Positions 8,288-23,905 of a stretch of DNA of 64,000 nucleotides are shown here, in pieces; the first letter of the stretch is position 1; each line of letters opens with the position of its first letter. Both the position numbers and the translations under genes were made by a program. The stretch covers positions 124,001 to 188,000 of the forward strand of contig CP159477.1 of NCBI GenBank assembly GCA_042140185.1. Direction: 5' to 3'. The notes below the pieces were generated by a model. That model worked only from the letters and a program-made list of their open reading frames with translations. It was not told the DNA's origin and did no database searches. Source of the DNA: JANSXG01 sp024743075 (lineage in GTDB: Bacteria; Planctomycetota; Phycisphaerae; Phycisphaerales; UBA1924).

Positions 8288-9472
8288 ATGTCCATCAAGA
8301 GCAGCTACTTACCGTTCTCGTTCCCGCTCAGCGCGGTCCTGGTGGCGGCCGGCGCGATCACTTCGCTCGGCGCGACGGCTCAGGCCGGCCCGGACGACAG
8401 CGTCTGGTACCAGCCGCCGACGCGGACCGTTCAGCCGGCGCAGCACTCCAGCCACAGCCATCGCTCAAGCAACGTCCGCGTCTCCTACGGGCGCGACTAC
8501 AGCCACGGCTACCACTTTGACTCGCGCTACCGCTCGGGACGCTCCTACGACAGTTGCTACTCCTACTCGTACCCGCGCTCCTACCGGTCGAGTTCGTATC
8601 GCTACTACACGCCGTACCGGTCGTACTCCCGACCGACGGTGATTTCCTATCCGAGCAGTTCGACTCGGATCACCTATGTGACGCCGGTCATTCAGGACAC
8701 GCAATACACGCGCACCGAGCCCGCCGGGGCGTACGACGCCGTCAGTTACCGTGAGTACCAGCGTTTGCTCGCCGAGCAGCGTGTGCTCCGTCAGCAGCTC
8801 ATCGAGGAGCGGAACGAGCAGCAGCGTCAGACCGAAGCCGCGCCGACCTACAACCCCGGCCCGCCGGTACCCTCGAACGCGCCGCTGAACCTCGCCAAGG
8901 AGTCGCCAGGCAGTCAGGTGAAGGCGGATCGCCCGAGATCGGCCGACGAGATCGTCCCGCCCGTTCCCAGCGAGCGGTCTGTTCAAGCGCAGTCCGAGGC
9001 TGAAGCACAGTCTTCGATGCCCCCCGGCTGGAAGGCCCTCGCCGATCGAAACTTCGACCTCGCTATGGCCCGATTCACCGAACTCGCCGGTCAGGAAGAG
9101 GCCTCGACGGCAGACCGCGTGGGCTTCGCCGTCGCCGCGACGGCCATCGGGCAGCGCGAGCGTGCGGCGTGGGCGATGCGCCGGGTGCTGATCGCCGATC
9201 CTGAGGGCTTCGGGTTCATCCCGGCGTCCGATGAACTGCGGATGTCGCTGAAACGGCTCGCATCGGACATCGGGCGCGATGCCGAGGCCCGTTCCGAGGG
9301 TCCGGAGCGTCGGATGCTGATGTTCCTCGCGGCCAGCATTGATTACCTCGCTCTGGATATGGATTCAGGGCTGCAGCGATTGGATCAGGCCGTGGTCGAT
9401 GGCGAAGACCACCACGAGGGGGCGGTCCAACTCCGTCGTCTGCTCGAAGAGTCCGGGGCGACCGGATTCTGA
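8288..9472 (+). CDS. Secreted Tyr/Ser/Arg-rich protein with C-terminal helical repeats
   Basis: The start is ATG 8288, preceded by GGGAG. The 394-residue product has a signal peptide (cleavage expected near GATAQA, about residue 36). Residues about 55-130 are dominated by Tyr, Ser and Arg (for example SYDSCYSYSYPRSYRSSSYR), followed by a coiled-coil stretch (YREYQRLLAEQRVLRQQLIEE) and a Pro-rich linker. The last 170 residues are helical and TPR-like (ADRNFDLAMARFTELAGQ, AAWAMRRVLIADPEGFGF). I do not recognise a named family. Similar SYR-rich secreted proteins are common in planctomycetes. A cell-surface or wall-associated role is inference from composition. The gene stands alone, divergent from ftsW. 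Confidence 0.65.
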   Translation: MSIKSSYLPFSFPLSAVLVAAGAITSLGATAQAGPDDSVWYQPPTRTVQPAQHSSHSHRSSNVRVSYGRDYSHGYHFDSRYRSGRSYDSCYSYSYPRSYRSSSYRYYTPYRSYSRPTVISYPSSSTRITYVTPVIQDTQYTRTEPAGAYDAVSYREYQRLLAEQRVLRQQLIEERNEQQRQTEAAPTYNPGPPVPSNAPLNLAKESPGSQVKADRPRSADEIVPPVPSERSVQAQSEAEAQSSMPPGWKALADRNFDLAMARFTELAGQEEASTADRVGFAVAATAIGQRERAAWAMRRVLIADPEGFGFIPASDELRMSLKRLASDIGRDAEARSEGPERRMLMFLAASIDYLALDMDSGLQRLDQAVVDGEDHHEGAVQLRRLLEESGATGF

Positions 9473-9480
9473 TCAGATAG

Positions 9481-9500
9481 CCCGCTGGCTTGCGGGTTTC
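9481..9500 (+). terminator. Weak hairpin after the SYR-rich gene
   Basis: A 5-bp stem CCCGC / GCGGG with a 6-base loop followed by TTT lies 9 bases after the stop codon at 9472. It is short for an intrinsic terminator, so it may only be partly efficient. Confidence 0.35.
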
Positions 9501-9524
9501 GCGCCGTTCAGATACATTTCCCGG

Positions 9525-9545
9525 CCCGACGCAGCGCGCGTCGGG
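9525..9545 (+). promoter_or_regulatory. Leader hairpin upstream of rplK
   Basis: A perfect 8-bp stem CCCGACGC / GCGTCGGG with a 5-base loop lies about 130 bases before the rplK start. There is no following T-run. In many bacteria the L11-L1 leader carries a structure bound by ribosomal protein L1 for feedback control; that role here is inference from position only. A second small hairpin (CCCGC / GCGGG) follows within 25 bases. Confidence 0.35.
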
Positions 9546-9673
9546 TTGGTGGTTTTGCCCGCGCGGTGCGGGACAACACACAAACAACCGGTTGAACCAC
9601 GCCATCCGTCGATCCCGATTGGCCGGGGCCGATGTCCGACTCGCTCGGGGATGGGGTGGGAGGTGGAGACATC

Positions 9674-10101
9674 ATGGCCAAAAAGAAGTTATCAAACAGT
9701 TTAAGGTGATGGCGCCTGGCGGCACCGCCACCCCCGGCCCGCCGCTCGGTCCCGCCTTGGGTGCGAACGGTGTCAACCCGGGTCAGTTCATCCAGCAGTT
9801 CAACGCTGCGACCGCCGACAAGAACGGTCGCGTCGTGGGCTGCGTGATCACGGTCTACAACGATCGTTCGTTCGAATTCGAGATCAAGTCTTCGCCGGCT
9901 TCGGCGCTGCTCAAGGCGGCGGCGAAGGTCGACAAGGGTTCGGGCACGCCCCAGAACCTCGACGGCGGCAAGGTCACCCGTGACCAGATCATGGAGATCG
10001 CGAATGAAAAGATGGCCGACCTCAACGCCGTGAGCGTTGAGTCCGCGGCTCGAATGATCGAAGGCACCGCCCGTTCCATGGGCATTGTGGTGGAGGGCTG
10101 A
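9674..10101 (+). CDS. rplK: 50S ribosomal protein L11, frame broken at codon 4-5
   Basis: L11 binds 23S rRNA in the GTPase-associated centre. The ATG at 9674 follows a purine-rich stretch and gives MAKK. One base is then missing near 9685: restoring a G in the A-rich run gives MAKKEVIKQFKVMAPGGTAT, the standard L11 N-terminus, continuing in the long frame to the stop at 10101. The restored length is 142 residues, the family norm. Conserved blocks PPLGPALGANGVN and SVESAARMIEGTARSMGI are present. nusG and secE, often directly upstream of rplK, are not present here; a secreted-protein gene lies upstream instead. Confidence 0.95.
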
Positions 10102-10105
10102 ACCA

Positions 10106-10825
10106 ATGGCGACCAAATCCCCCGATGTGCTGAAGCGTTTGGGCAAGCGTCAGCGTGCCAATTACGAAACCCGCAAGGACGATGTGCAGTCGATGCCCTC
10201 GGCGATTGCTGCGCTCAAGCAGTTCAAGGGCCCGAAGTTCGATCAGACCGTCGAGGTCGTGATGCACCTGGGTATCGACCCGCGTCAGGCTGACCAGGCC
10301 ATCCGCGGCTCGGTCGCGCTGCCCGCGGGCATCGGCCAGACCAAGCGCGTGATCGCCTTCTGCGATGCGAAGACCGAGCAGGATGCGCTCGCGGCCGGCG
10401 CGATCAAGGCCGGCGGCGAAGAACTCGTCCGCGAGATCGAGGGCGGCTTCTTCGACTTCGACGTCGCCGTCGCGTCCCCGGACATGATGCGTGTCATCTC
10501 GAAGCTCGGTCGCGTGCTGGGTCCCAAGGGACTCATGCCCTCGCCGAAGGCCGGCACCGTGACCCCCGATGTCGTGAACGCGGTGAAGGAATACGCCGCG
10601 GGCAAGGTGGAGTACCGCAACGACAAGTTCGGCAACATCCACGCCCCGATCGGCAAGATGAGCTTCAAGGAGGGCGATCTACTCGCCAACCTCGAGCATT
10701 TCGTCACCACGATCGAGAAGCTGCGTCCGTCCGCCGTGAAGGGCAACTACATCAAAAAGATTGCCATCAGCGGAACGATGACCCCCTCCGTCCTCGTCGA
10801 GATCCCGGCGCCGAAAACCGCCTGA
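10106..10825 (+). CDS. rplA: 50S ribosomal protein L1
   Basis: L1 forms the mobile L1 stalk of the 50S subunit and in many bacteria represses its own operon. The 239-residue protein has the conserved stretches DQTVEVVMHLGIDPRQADQ, LGRVLGPKGLMPSPKAGTV and GNYIKKIAISGTMTPSV. The ATG at 10106 follows the rplK stop by 4 bases, so coupled translation is likely. Length and motif order are normal. Confidence 0.97.
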   Translation: MATKSPDVLKRLGKRQRANYETRKDDVQSMPSAIAALKQFKGPKFDQTVEVVMHLGIDPRQADQAIRGSVALPAGIGQTKRVIAFCDAKTEQDALAAGAIKAGGEELVREIEGGFFDFDVAVASPDMMRVISKLGRVLGPKGLMPSPKAGTVTPDVVNAVKEYAAGKVEYRNDKFGNIHAPIGKMSFKEGDLLANLEHFVTTIEKLRPSAVKGNYIKKIAISGTMTPSVLVEIPAPKTA

Positions 10826-10859
10826 TCGGTCGCGATCCCAGAACAGCAAAGGTTAAGCA

Positions 10860-11405
10860 ATGAGCAAGCCCGTCAAGAACTGGATGATGCGCGACTACCA
10901 GGAGCTTCTGGAAGGGCAGGACAGCGCCCTCCTGATCTCCGTTCGCGGCATCAGCGCCAACGACAACAACCGTTTGCGCAAGGAACTGGCCAAGAAAGAG
11001 ATCTCCGTCACGGTGATCCGCAACAATCTGGCCAAGCACGCGTTCTCGGAATCGCCCCTCTCCGGCCTCTCGCCGCTGCTCGAAGGACCGAGCGCCCTCG
11101 CGTACGGCGCCGAGTCGGTCGTTGACGTGGCCCGCGAGCTCGTGAAGTGGGCCAAGGATGTCGAGAACCTCGAACTCAAGGGCGCCGTCCTCGACGGCGT
11201 GCTCTTCGAGGGCGAGGCGGGCGTGAAGCGCCTCAGCGACTTCCCGACCCGTGAAGAGGCGCAGGCGAAGGTCGTCTCCGTGGTGCTCGCACCCGCGCAG
11301 AACCTCGTCGGTGCCGCGACCGCTCCCGCCAAGAACATCGCCGGCATCCTCAAGACCATCGAGGAGAAGCTGGAAAAGGGCGAGGCCATCGCCAAGGTGT
11401 CCTGA
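10860..11405 (+). CDS. rplJ: 50S ribosomal protein L10
   Basis: L10 anchors the L7/L12 dimers to the ribosome. The 181-residue protein has the family core (LLISVRGISANDNNRLRKEL, VTVIRNNLAKHAF, LLEGPSALAYG) and a C-terminal helix (IAGILKTIEEKLEKGEA) that binds L7/L12 dimers. It lies 34 bases after rplA in the same operon. A 138-base gap to rplL holds a small hairpin GACCGG / CCGGTC at 11467-11483. Confidence 0.95.
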   Translation: MSKPVKNWMMRDYQELLEGQDSALLISVRGISANDNNRLRKELAKKEISVTVIRNNLAKHAFSESPLSGLSPLLEGPSALAYGAESVVDVARELVKWAKDVENLELKGAVLDGVLFEGEAGVKRLSDFPTREEAQAKVVSVVLAPAQNLVGAATAPAKNIAGILKTIEEKLEKGEAIAKVS

Positions 11406-11543
11406 GCGACGCATCCCGAAACATCGAGCATCGACTGGCCCAATGTGCCCTTCGGGGCGGGTTAAAGACCGGGCGTTCCGGTCCCTCTCGGTGCCCTTGT
11501 CCGCCACGGCAGAGTGCCGCGGCTGTTTGGAAAGAAGTTCGAA

Positions 11544-11951
11544 ATGAACGACGAAGCAACCAAGACTTTCGACTCCAAGATCACCGAGCTCGGCGACAAG
11601 ATCGTCGGCCTGACCCTGAAGGAAGCCGTCGATCTGGCTGACTACCTGAAGGACACCTACGGCATCGAGCCCGCCGCTGGCGGCGCGGTGATGATGGCTG
11701 GCCCGGCCGGTGGTGGCGATGCCGCCGCTGCCGAGGAGAAGTCCTCGTTCGACGTGGTCCTGAAGTCCGCTGGTGACAAGAAGATCCAGGTCATCAAGGT
11801 GGTCCGCGAGATCACCGGCCTCGGTCTGAAGGAAGCCAAGGAACTGGTCGAGACCGCCGACGCCAAGATCAAGGAAGGCCTCTCGAAGGACGACGCCGAG
11901 AAGCTCAAGGCGCAGCTCGAAGAGTCCGGCGCTTCCGTCGAACTCGCCTGA
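11544..11951 (+). CDS. rplL: 50S ribosomal protein L7/L12
   Basis: L7/L12 recruits translation factors through its C-terminal domain. The ATG at 11544 gives MNDEATKTFDSKITELGDKI, then an Ala/Gly hinge (about residues 42-62) and the conserved C-terminal domain (KKIQVIKVVREITGLGLKEA). The 135-residue length is slightly above average because of the N-terminal extension. The stop codon lies inside a 16-bp perfect palindrome (11948-11963). Confidence 0.96.
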   Translation: MNDEATKTFDSKITELGDKIVGLTLKEAVDLADYLKDTYGIEPAAGGAVMMAGPAGGGDAAAAEEKSSFDVVLKSAGDKKIQVIKVVREITGLGLKEAKELVETADAKIKEGLSKDDAEKLKAQLEESGASVELA

Positions 11952-12012
11952 TCCGCGGATCAGCGAATACCTTCAATCGACCCGGAATACCCTTGAACTG
12001 GGGTATTCCGGG
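11948..12012 (+). terminator. Palindrome plus strong hairpin between rplL and rpoB
   Basis: Two structures follow each other. The first is the perfect palindrome CTGATCCGCGGATCAG (11948-11963), which includes the rplL stop. The second is a 12-13 bp hairpin CCCGGAATACCC / GGGGTATTCCGGG with a 7-base loop (11981-12012), followed by CTTTCC. The T-run is poor, so this may be a partial attenuator or an RNase processing site rather than a full terminator. In many bacteria an attenuator at this point lowers rpoBC relative to rplJL transcription. Confidence 0.6.
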
Positions 12013-12074
12013 CTTTCCGCATCGTCGGGCGCGCCGTGTGTCCGACGTGCGGCGTTTTCTTTCTGGCCCACATC

Positions 12075-12103
12075 TTGCATGGGGCTTGCGACACTGGTAC
12101 GAT
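12075..12103 (+). promoter_or_regulatory. Possible rpoB promoter
   Basis: TTGCAT (12075-12080) and TACGAT (12098-12103) are separated by 17 bases, an acceptable sigma-70-type arrangement about 125 bases before the rpoB start. The match to consensus is modest, so it is only a candidate. Confidence 0.28.
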
Positions 12104-12226
12104 TCCAAATCCACCAGACCCCAAGCACCCGTGCGCACACCGAACGCGCGTCGCGATCGAACCGTCAGGTTCGACCATCGCGGCGACCGCTGTCTGTGCC
12201 CGAACGCCGTACCCCCGAGGTAGTTG

Positions 12227-16041
<3,815 letters not shown>

Positions 16042-16114
16042 CCGCCCGTCGCGTTGATTGTTTCCGGGCGCGGGGACTCCCCGCGCTCCATCCCGGATCG
16101 GAGATAGAGATCAC

Positions 16115-16660
16115 ATGACCACGATCGGATTCCAGAAGCGCTTCTTCCTGCTCGCGACCGTTGTCGCCTGCCTCGCCGTGGCGCTCACCGGCTGCAACAG
16201 CGAGTCCGGCGACGGCGAGACGAACGGCTCGAACACCTCAACCGGCAACGGGAACGGCGGCGCAAACAACGGTTCGACCGACGCGTCGACGCCCGAGCAG
16301 GTCGACAGCGAGGCCCTCGCGACCGTCCTCTCGTTCCAGCAGGCGATCCTCGCCCTCGAACTCGAGGAAGCCCGGTCGCTCGTGGACGAGACCACGCCCG
16401 CTTACGAGAGTGTCTCGACCGCCATGAGGACGCTCGAGCTCATCCAGAACCCGCAGATCGAAGATAGCGCACGCGAACTCGCGCTCAGCATGATCACCGG
16501 TCCCTGGAGCGGAGCCACCGCCGAGGTCGTCGTCGAAGAGGGCAATTCGGCGATCATCGCCGTGACCCGCTCCAACGGGGACATCGTCGACGTCAATCTG
16601 AACTTCTTCGAAGGCGAGTGGCTCATCAACGGTCCCGACAACATCGTCGAACTCCGCTGA
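16115..16660 (+). CDS. Putative lipoprotein encoded between rpoB and rpoC
   Basis: ATG 16115 gives a 181-residue protein with a lipoprotein signal: basic start, hydrophobic core and lipobox LTGC with the acceptor Cys at residue 27. A Gly/Asn/Ser/Thr linker follows (about residues 28-60), then a compact alpha/beta domain that looks like the DUF4878/NTF2-like fold of small envelope lipoproteins (ALATVLSFQQAILALELEEA near its start, FFEGEWLINGPDNIVEL at its end). The fold is a guess; no named family is recognised. It sits between rpoB and rpoC on the same strand, 73 bases after rpoB and 104 before rpoC, so it is probably co-transcribed with them. Confidence 0.75.
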   Translation: MTTIGFQKRFFLLATVVACLAVALTGCNSESGDGETNGSNTSTGNGNGGANNGSTDASTPEQVDSEALATVLSFQQAILALELEEARSLVDETTPAYESVSTAMRTLELIQNPQIEDSARELALSMITGPWSGATAEVVVEEGNSAIIAVTRSNGDIVDVNLNFFEGEWLINGPDNIVELR

Positions 16661-16680
16661 CACGACCCGCTCCGCCGCCG

Positions 16681-16726
16681 CCCGATCGGCCGGTCAGGCC
16701 GGCCAACAGCCCGCGCAGCGGGCTTG
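16681..16726 (+). promoter_or_regulatory. Tandem hairpins between the lipoprotein gene and rpoC
   Basis: GGCCGG / CCGGCC-type repeats around 16690-16704 are followed by a 7-bp stem AGCCCGC / GCGGGCT near 16708-16724. The second hairpin ends in TTG rather than a T-run. These could slow transcription or be processing points that separate the lipoprotein message from rpoC; no function can be proved from sequence. Confidence 0.35.
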
Positions 16727-16764
16727 TCCCATCGCTCCCAACCTCCGCCCGGAGATGACCTGAT

Positions 16765-21155
<4,391 letters not shown>

Positions 21156-21188
21156 TCGGCTCGCTCGTCGGAATCTGAACACGCATCA

Positions 21189-21219
21189 CGCGGGCTCGAA
21201 AGGGCCCGCGTTTTCATTT
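21189..21219 (+). terminator. Intrinsic terminator of the rpoBC operon
   Basis: Stem CGCGGGC / GCCCGCG with an 8-base loop, followed by TTTTCATTT, 33 bases after the rpoC stop codon. Confidence 0.85.
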
Positions 21220-21238
21220 ATGGATTTGCGGCGACGGT

Positions 21239-21760
21239 TCAGGCACCCGAAGCGTCGGCGCGGACGAAAGTGCCCTTCTGCACGTCCTTCACCACGCCGG
21301 GGAACGCCAGCACGCGCCCGTGACACGCCACGTACACGCCCGGTTCGGCGAGCTCCGTCGCGAGCAGCGCTTCGGTCAGGTTCTGCAAGGCGTCGCTGCG
21401 CTTCATCTCGAACGGTCGCATCGCTCCGGTCAGGACCACCGGCACCGTCAGCGAGTCGCCTAGCTTCTTGTGCAGGGACTCGCCGGTGATGCTCAGCGTG
21501 TCGGTACCGTGCAGGATCACCACGCCGTCGCTCAGCGTCATCGCTGCTTTGGTCGCCTCGACGATCAGCTCCCGGTCCGCCTCGGTGAGTTCCAGGCTGT
21601 CCTTGCTCATCAGTTCGCGGATGTGCACCCGGGTGTCGGCGAGGCGGAGCCGGGTGATCATCCGCTGGACGATCGAGCCGCGATTGGAGAGCTGCTGGGC
21701 GACCTCGTCGTAGGTCTTCTCGATCGTGCCGCCGGTGGTGATGAGTTCAACGTGACGCAT
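21239..21760 (-). CDS. Single-domain asparaginase-like protein
   Basis: The 173-residue product has the N-terminal catalytic signatures of type I/II L-asparaginases: ITTGGTIEKTY with the nucleophilic Thr, then VILHGTDTLSITGE with the second Thr-Asp pair, and VVLTGAMRPFEMKRSDA. Normal asparaginases (about 330 aa) have a second domain that completes the active site; it is absent here, and the protein ends naturally soon after the first domain. Short single-domain forms exist as a separate subfamily. The real substrate is unknown. It is convergent with rpoC. Confidence 0.75.
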   Translation of the reverse strand: MRHVELITTGGTIEKTYDEVAQQLSNRGSIVQRMITRLRLADTRVHIRELMSKDSLELTEADRELIVEATKAAMTLSDGVVILHGTDTLSITGESLHKKLGDSLTVPVVLTGAMRPFEMKRSDALQNLTEALLATELAEPGVYVACHGRVLAFPGVVKDVQKGTFVRADASGA

Positions 21761-21799
21761 GGCGGGCAGTGTACCCGGTCGTCCGTGCCGGACCGAGCC

Positions 21800-22221
21800 T
21801 CAGCCCAGCCGCTCGCGCGCTGCACAGTCCCCGATCGGGACCGGTTGGCCGGCGTGGTCGACCGCGACCAGCACCACTTCGGCGCTCGTGACATCGATCG
21901 TCTGATCGGCCTCCGGGCGGAACGCGCGGACATTGACCTTCACGGTGAGAGAAGTCCGACCGACGCGTGTGGTCTCGGCGTACAGGCTGAGCACATCGCC
22001 CACGAGCACGGGCTTGTGGAACTCAACGCCGTTGAACGCGACGGTGACATACTTGTGGTTGCGCTGTGCAGCGCCTCGACGAACGCCGCCTCGTCGATGA
22101 GCGACAGTATCACGCCACCGAAGATCGCGCCCTGCGGGTTCGTGTGGGCGGGCATCATGACCGTGCGGATCGCGACTTCGCTCCGACGCGTGGGCGGGTT
22201 GGGCTGCTGAGGTTCGTTCAC
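21800..22221 (-). CDS. Acyl-CoA thioesterase (YciA/BACH hotdog type), frame broken near 22073
   Basis: Hydrolyses acyl-CoA to free acid and CoA. ATG 22221 opens MNEPQQPNPPTRRSEVAIRT and reaches the family motif HTNPQGAIFGGVILSLIDEA. At EA the frame breaks. Restoring one base near 22072-22076 gives AAAQRNHKYVTVAFNGVEFH followed by KPVLVGDVLSLYAETTRVGRT, the usual C-terminal half, to the stop at 21800. The restored length is 140 residues, the normal size. The catalytic Asn/Asp region (NPQGAIFGG, then the helix LIDEAA) is intact. Confidence 0.85.
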
Positions 22222-22264
22222 GGGCGAACAGTAGCACCGATGCTCCGCGTCGTCATCGCTCGCT

Positions 22265-22302
22265 TCAAAAACGACAGCCCGCCCCGGAGGAGCGGGGCGG
22301 GC
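22265..22302 (-). terminator. Intrinsic terminator of the DUF4397 gene
   Basis: On the minus strand the stem GCCCGCCCCG / CGGGGCGGGC is followed by TGTCGTTTTTG, 28 bases past the stop codon at 22330. Confidence 0.85.
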
Positions 22303-22329
22303 CGAAGGCTCTCTCTCCCGAGTGTGAAC

Positions 22330-23052
22330 TCAGGCGCGGCGGCGACGGGCCGCGAACGCGCCGGCGAGGCCGATGAAGGCCAGCGAGCCCGGCGTAGGAA
22401 TCGCGTCCACGAAGACACCGGCGGTCAGGGGCGTGTCCTTGTCGCCGACCAGGCCGAGGGCGAACACCGAGTACACCGCGTTGTTGTTCACGCCGATGCC
22501 GGGCAGATCCAGCACGACGCTGTCGGTGCCGGCGAGGCGGACCTGCAGGTCATAGGTTCCGCCGGGCACGCTGAGGTATCCCTCGCTCGCGGCGTTGCCG
22601 AACTCGGTCCCGGCGAACAGCACGGTGCCGTCCGACAAGGTGATGTCCACCGCCGGGGCATTCGGCGAGGCGTGCACGAAACGGATCCGCGCGTTGCTCG
22701 GGTCGAGGGTGTTGTCGTCGATCAGCACCAGCGGCGAGATGTTCGCGAGCGTGTCGATCGCGGCAATGGTGTAGTCCGTGTTGTCCATCAGGCCGAGGCC
22801 GTCGACATCGATCACGCCGGGGGGCATGCCGCCGGTCGGGACGACATCGATGTCGTACGAGCCCGCCGGAACAGAGACCGGACCTACGGCCTCTCCGAAC
22901 GAGAAGTTGGTGAACGCGGGCACGTTGCCGCCGTTGACGAGCACATCGACGGCGGGGGCGTCCGGTGACGCGTGGATGACGCGGACGTTCGCGTCGGCGA
23001 CGGCGGTCCCCCCAATGGCGAGGGCGGCTGCTGCGGTGAGAAGAGTTCTCAT
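22330..23052 (-). CDS. Secreted DUF4397-repeat protein with PxPG/poly-Arg sorting tail
   Basis: ATG 23052 gives a 240-residue protein with a signal peptide (cleavage expected after TAVADA, about residue 19). Two DUF4397-like repeats follow: NVRVIHASPDAPAVDVLVNG and ARIRFVHASPNAPAVDITLS, each with the HASP-APAVD hallmark. The C-terminus is a sorting-signal-like tail, PTPGSLAFIGLAGAFAARRR, a PEP-CTERM variant typical of Phycisphaerae. The protein is expected to be exported and processed or anchored by an exosortase-type system encoded elsewhere. DUF4397 has no assigned reaction. The 349-base region upstream contains an operator-like repeat at 23270-23288. Confidence 0.85.
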   Translation of the reverse strand: MRTLLTAAAALAIGGTAVADANVRVIHASPDAPAVDVLVNGGNVPAFTNFSFGEAVGPVSVPAGSYDIDVVPTGGMPPGVIDVDGLGLMDNTDYTIAAIDTLANISPLVLIDDNTLDPSNARIRFVHASPNAPAVDITLSDGTVLFAGTEFGNAASEGYLSVPGGTYDLQVRLAGTDSVVLDLPGIGVNNNAVYSVFALGLVGDKDTPLTAGVFVDAIPTPGSLAFIGLAGAFAARRRRA

Positions 23053-23401
23053 GTCTGACTCCTGCGTGGTGTCGCGCACGTGTGCAGAACGCGACGGGTT
23101 CTCTCTCCTCTCGATCGCCGGCGGTACCCGCGGCGTTGACCGCGACGGCCGCACCCGTCGCCCCGCGAAAACCCGCTTTGGATCACCAGCGGACCGACTC
23201 GGCCGAAGCGTGAGAGAGAACGCCCCCGGAACGCAAGCACCCCTATGCTGTGCTCGCGTACCTCGCTGGTATTGAGAATGTAGAATCAAAAATCAATAAG
23301 TCGAACGCTCTTCGCGTCCGAAAAATAGTCGCTTCGTGGGCGAATCCGCGCGGATTCCGGTGCGAGGCTTCGGGTTGGTTGGCAGCGACACAGGGGAAAC
23401 C
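23053..23401. other. Divergent intergenic region, DUF4397 gene / SixA-like gene
   Basis: It has no supported ORF. The right part (about 23270-23330) is markedly AT-rich compared with the rest of the window and is the likely promoter area for one or both genes. It holds TGAGAAT-N6-TCA at 23272-23287, nearly the same as the element in front of the metal transporter operon. Confidence 0.5.
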
Positions 23402-23904
23402 ATGAAGCTGATCGTCGTCCGGCACGGGAAAACACATCAGGATCCTCCCGAGGGTTCGCCGGGGCGCGATGAGGATCGCGTGCTCAAATCGCGCGGCATC
23501 AGACAGTCAAAATTTCTTGGCGAATATTTCGCGCGGTCTGAACATTCGCCGCGACTGATCGTTTCCAGCGGGATCGAGCGTGCGATCACAACGGCGCGGC
23601 TGATCAACGACCACCTCGGCGTGGAGCATCGCGTGGATCGGGTGCTGGAGTTCGGGCCGACGCCGTCGCAGGCGATCGAGGCCACCATCGGGCATGCGCA
23701 CAGCGCGGGGCAGGTGGATGATCCCGGCGGCGTCATGATCGTCGGGCACAACCCGCAACTGGAGGGCGTGCTCGGGCTGTTGCTCGATGGCGCGGGGGGA
23801 GCGGTTATCGCGTGCGAACGGGCGAGGCGTTCGCGCTGCACATGGACCACGAGCAGCCGTTTGGAACGGCCCAATTGCTGTGGTCGGCCCGATTAGAGGA
23901 GTGA
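23402..23904 (+). CDS. sixA: SixA-type phosphohistidine phosphatase, frame broken near 23812
   Basis: The protein belongs to the histidine phosphatase superfamily; SixA removes phosphate from phospho-His of phosphotransfer proteins. ATG 23402 gives MKLIVVRHGKTHQD with the RHG catalytic loop, and the second catalytic His is in VMIVGHNPQLEGVL. After GGAVI the frame is lost. Adding one base at about 23811-23813 restores VRTGEAFALHMDHEQPFGTA and QLLWSARLEE to the TGA at 23904. The restored length is 167 residues, the usual SixA size. It ends one base before the convergent HglS-type gene. Confidence 0.82.
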
Positions 23905-23905
23905 C

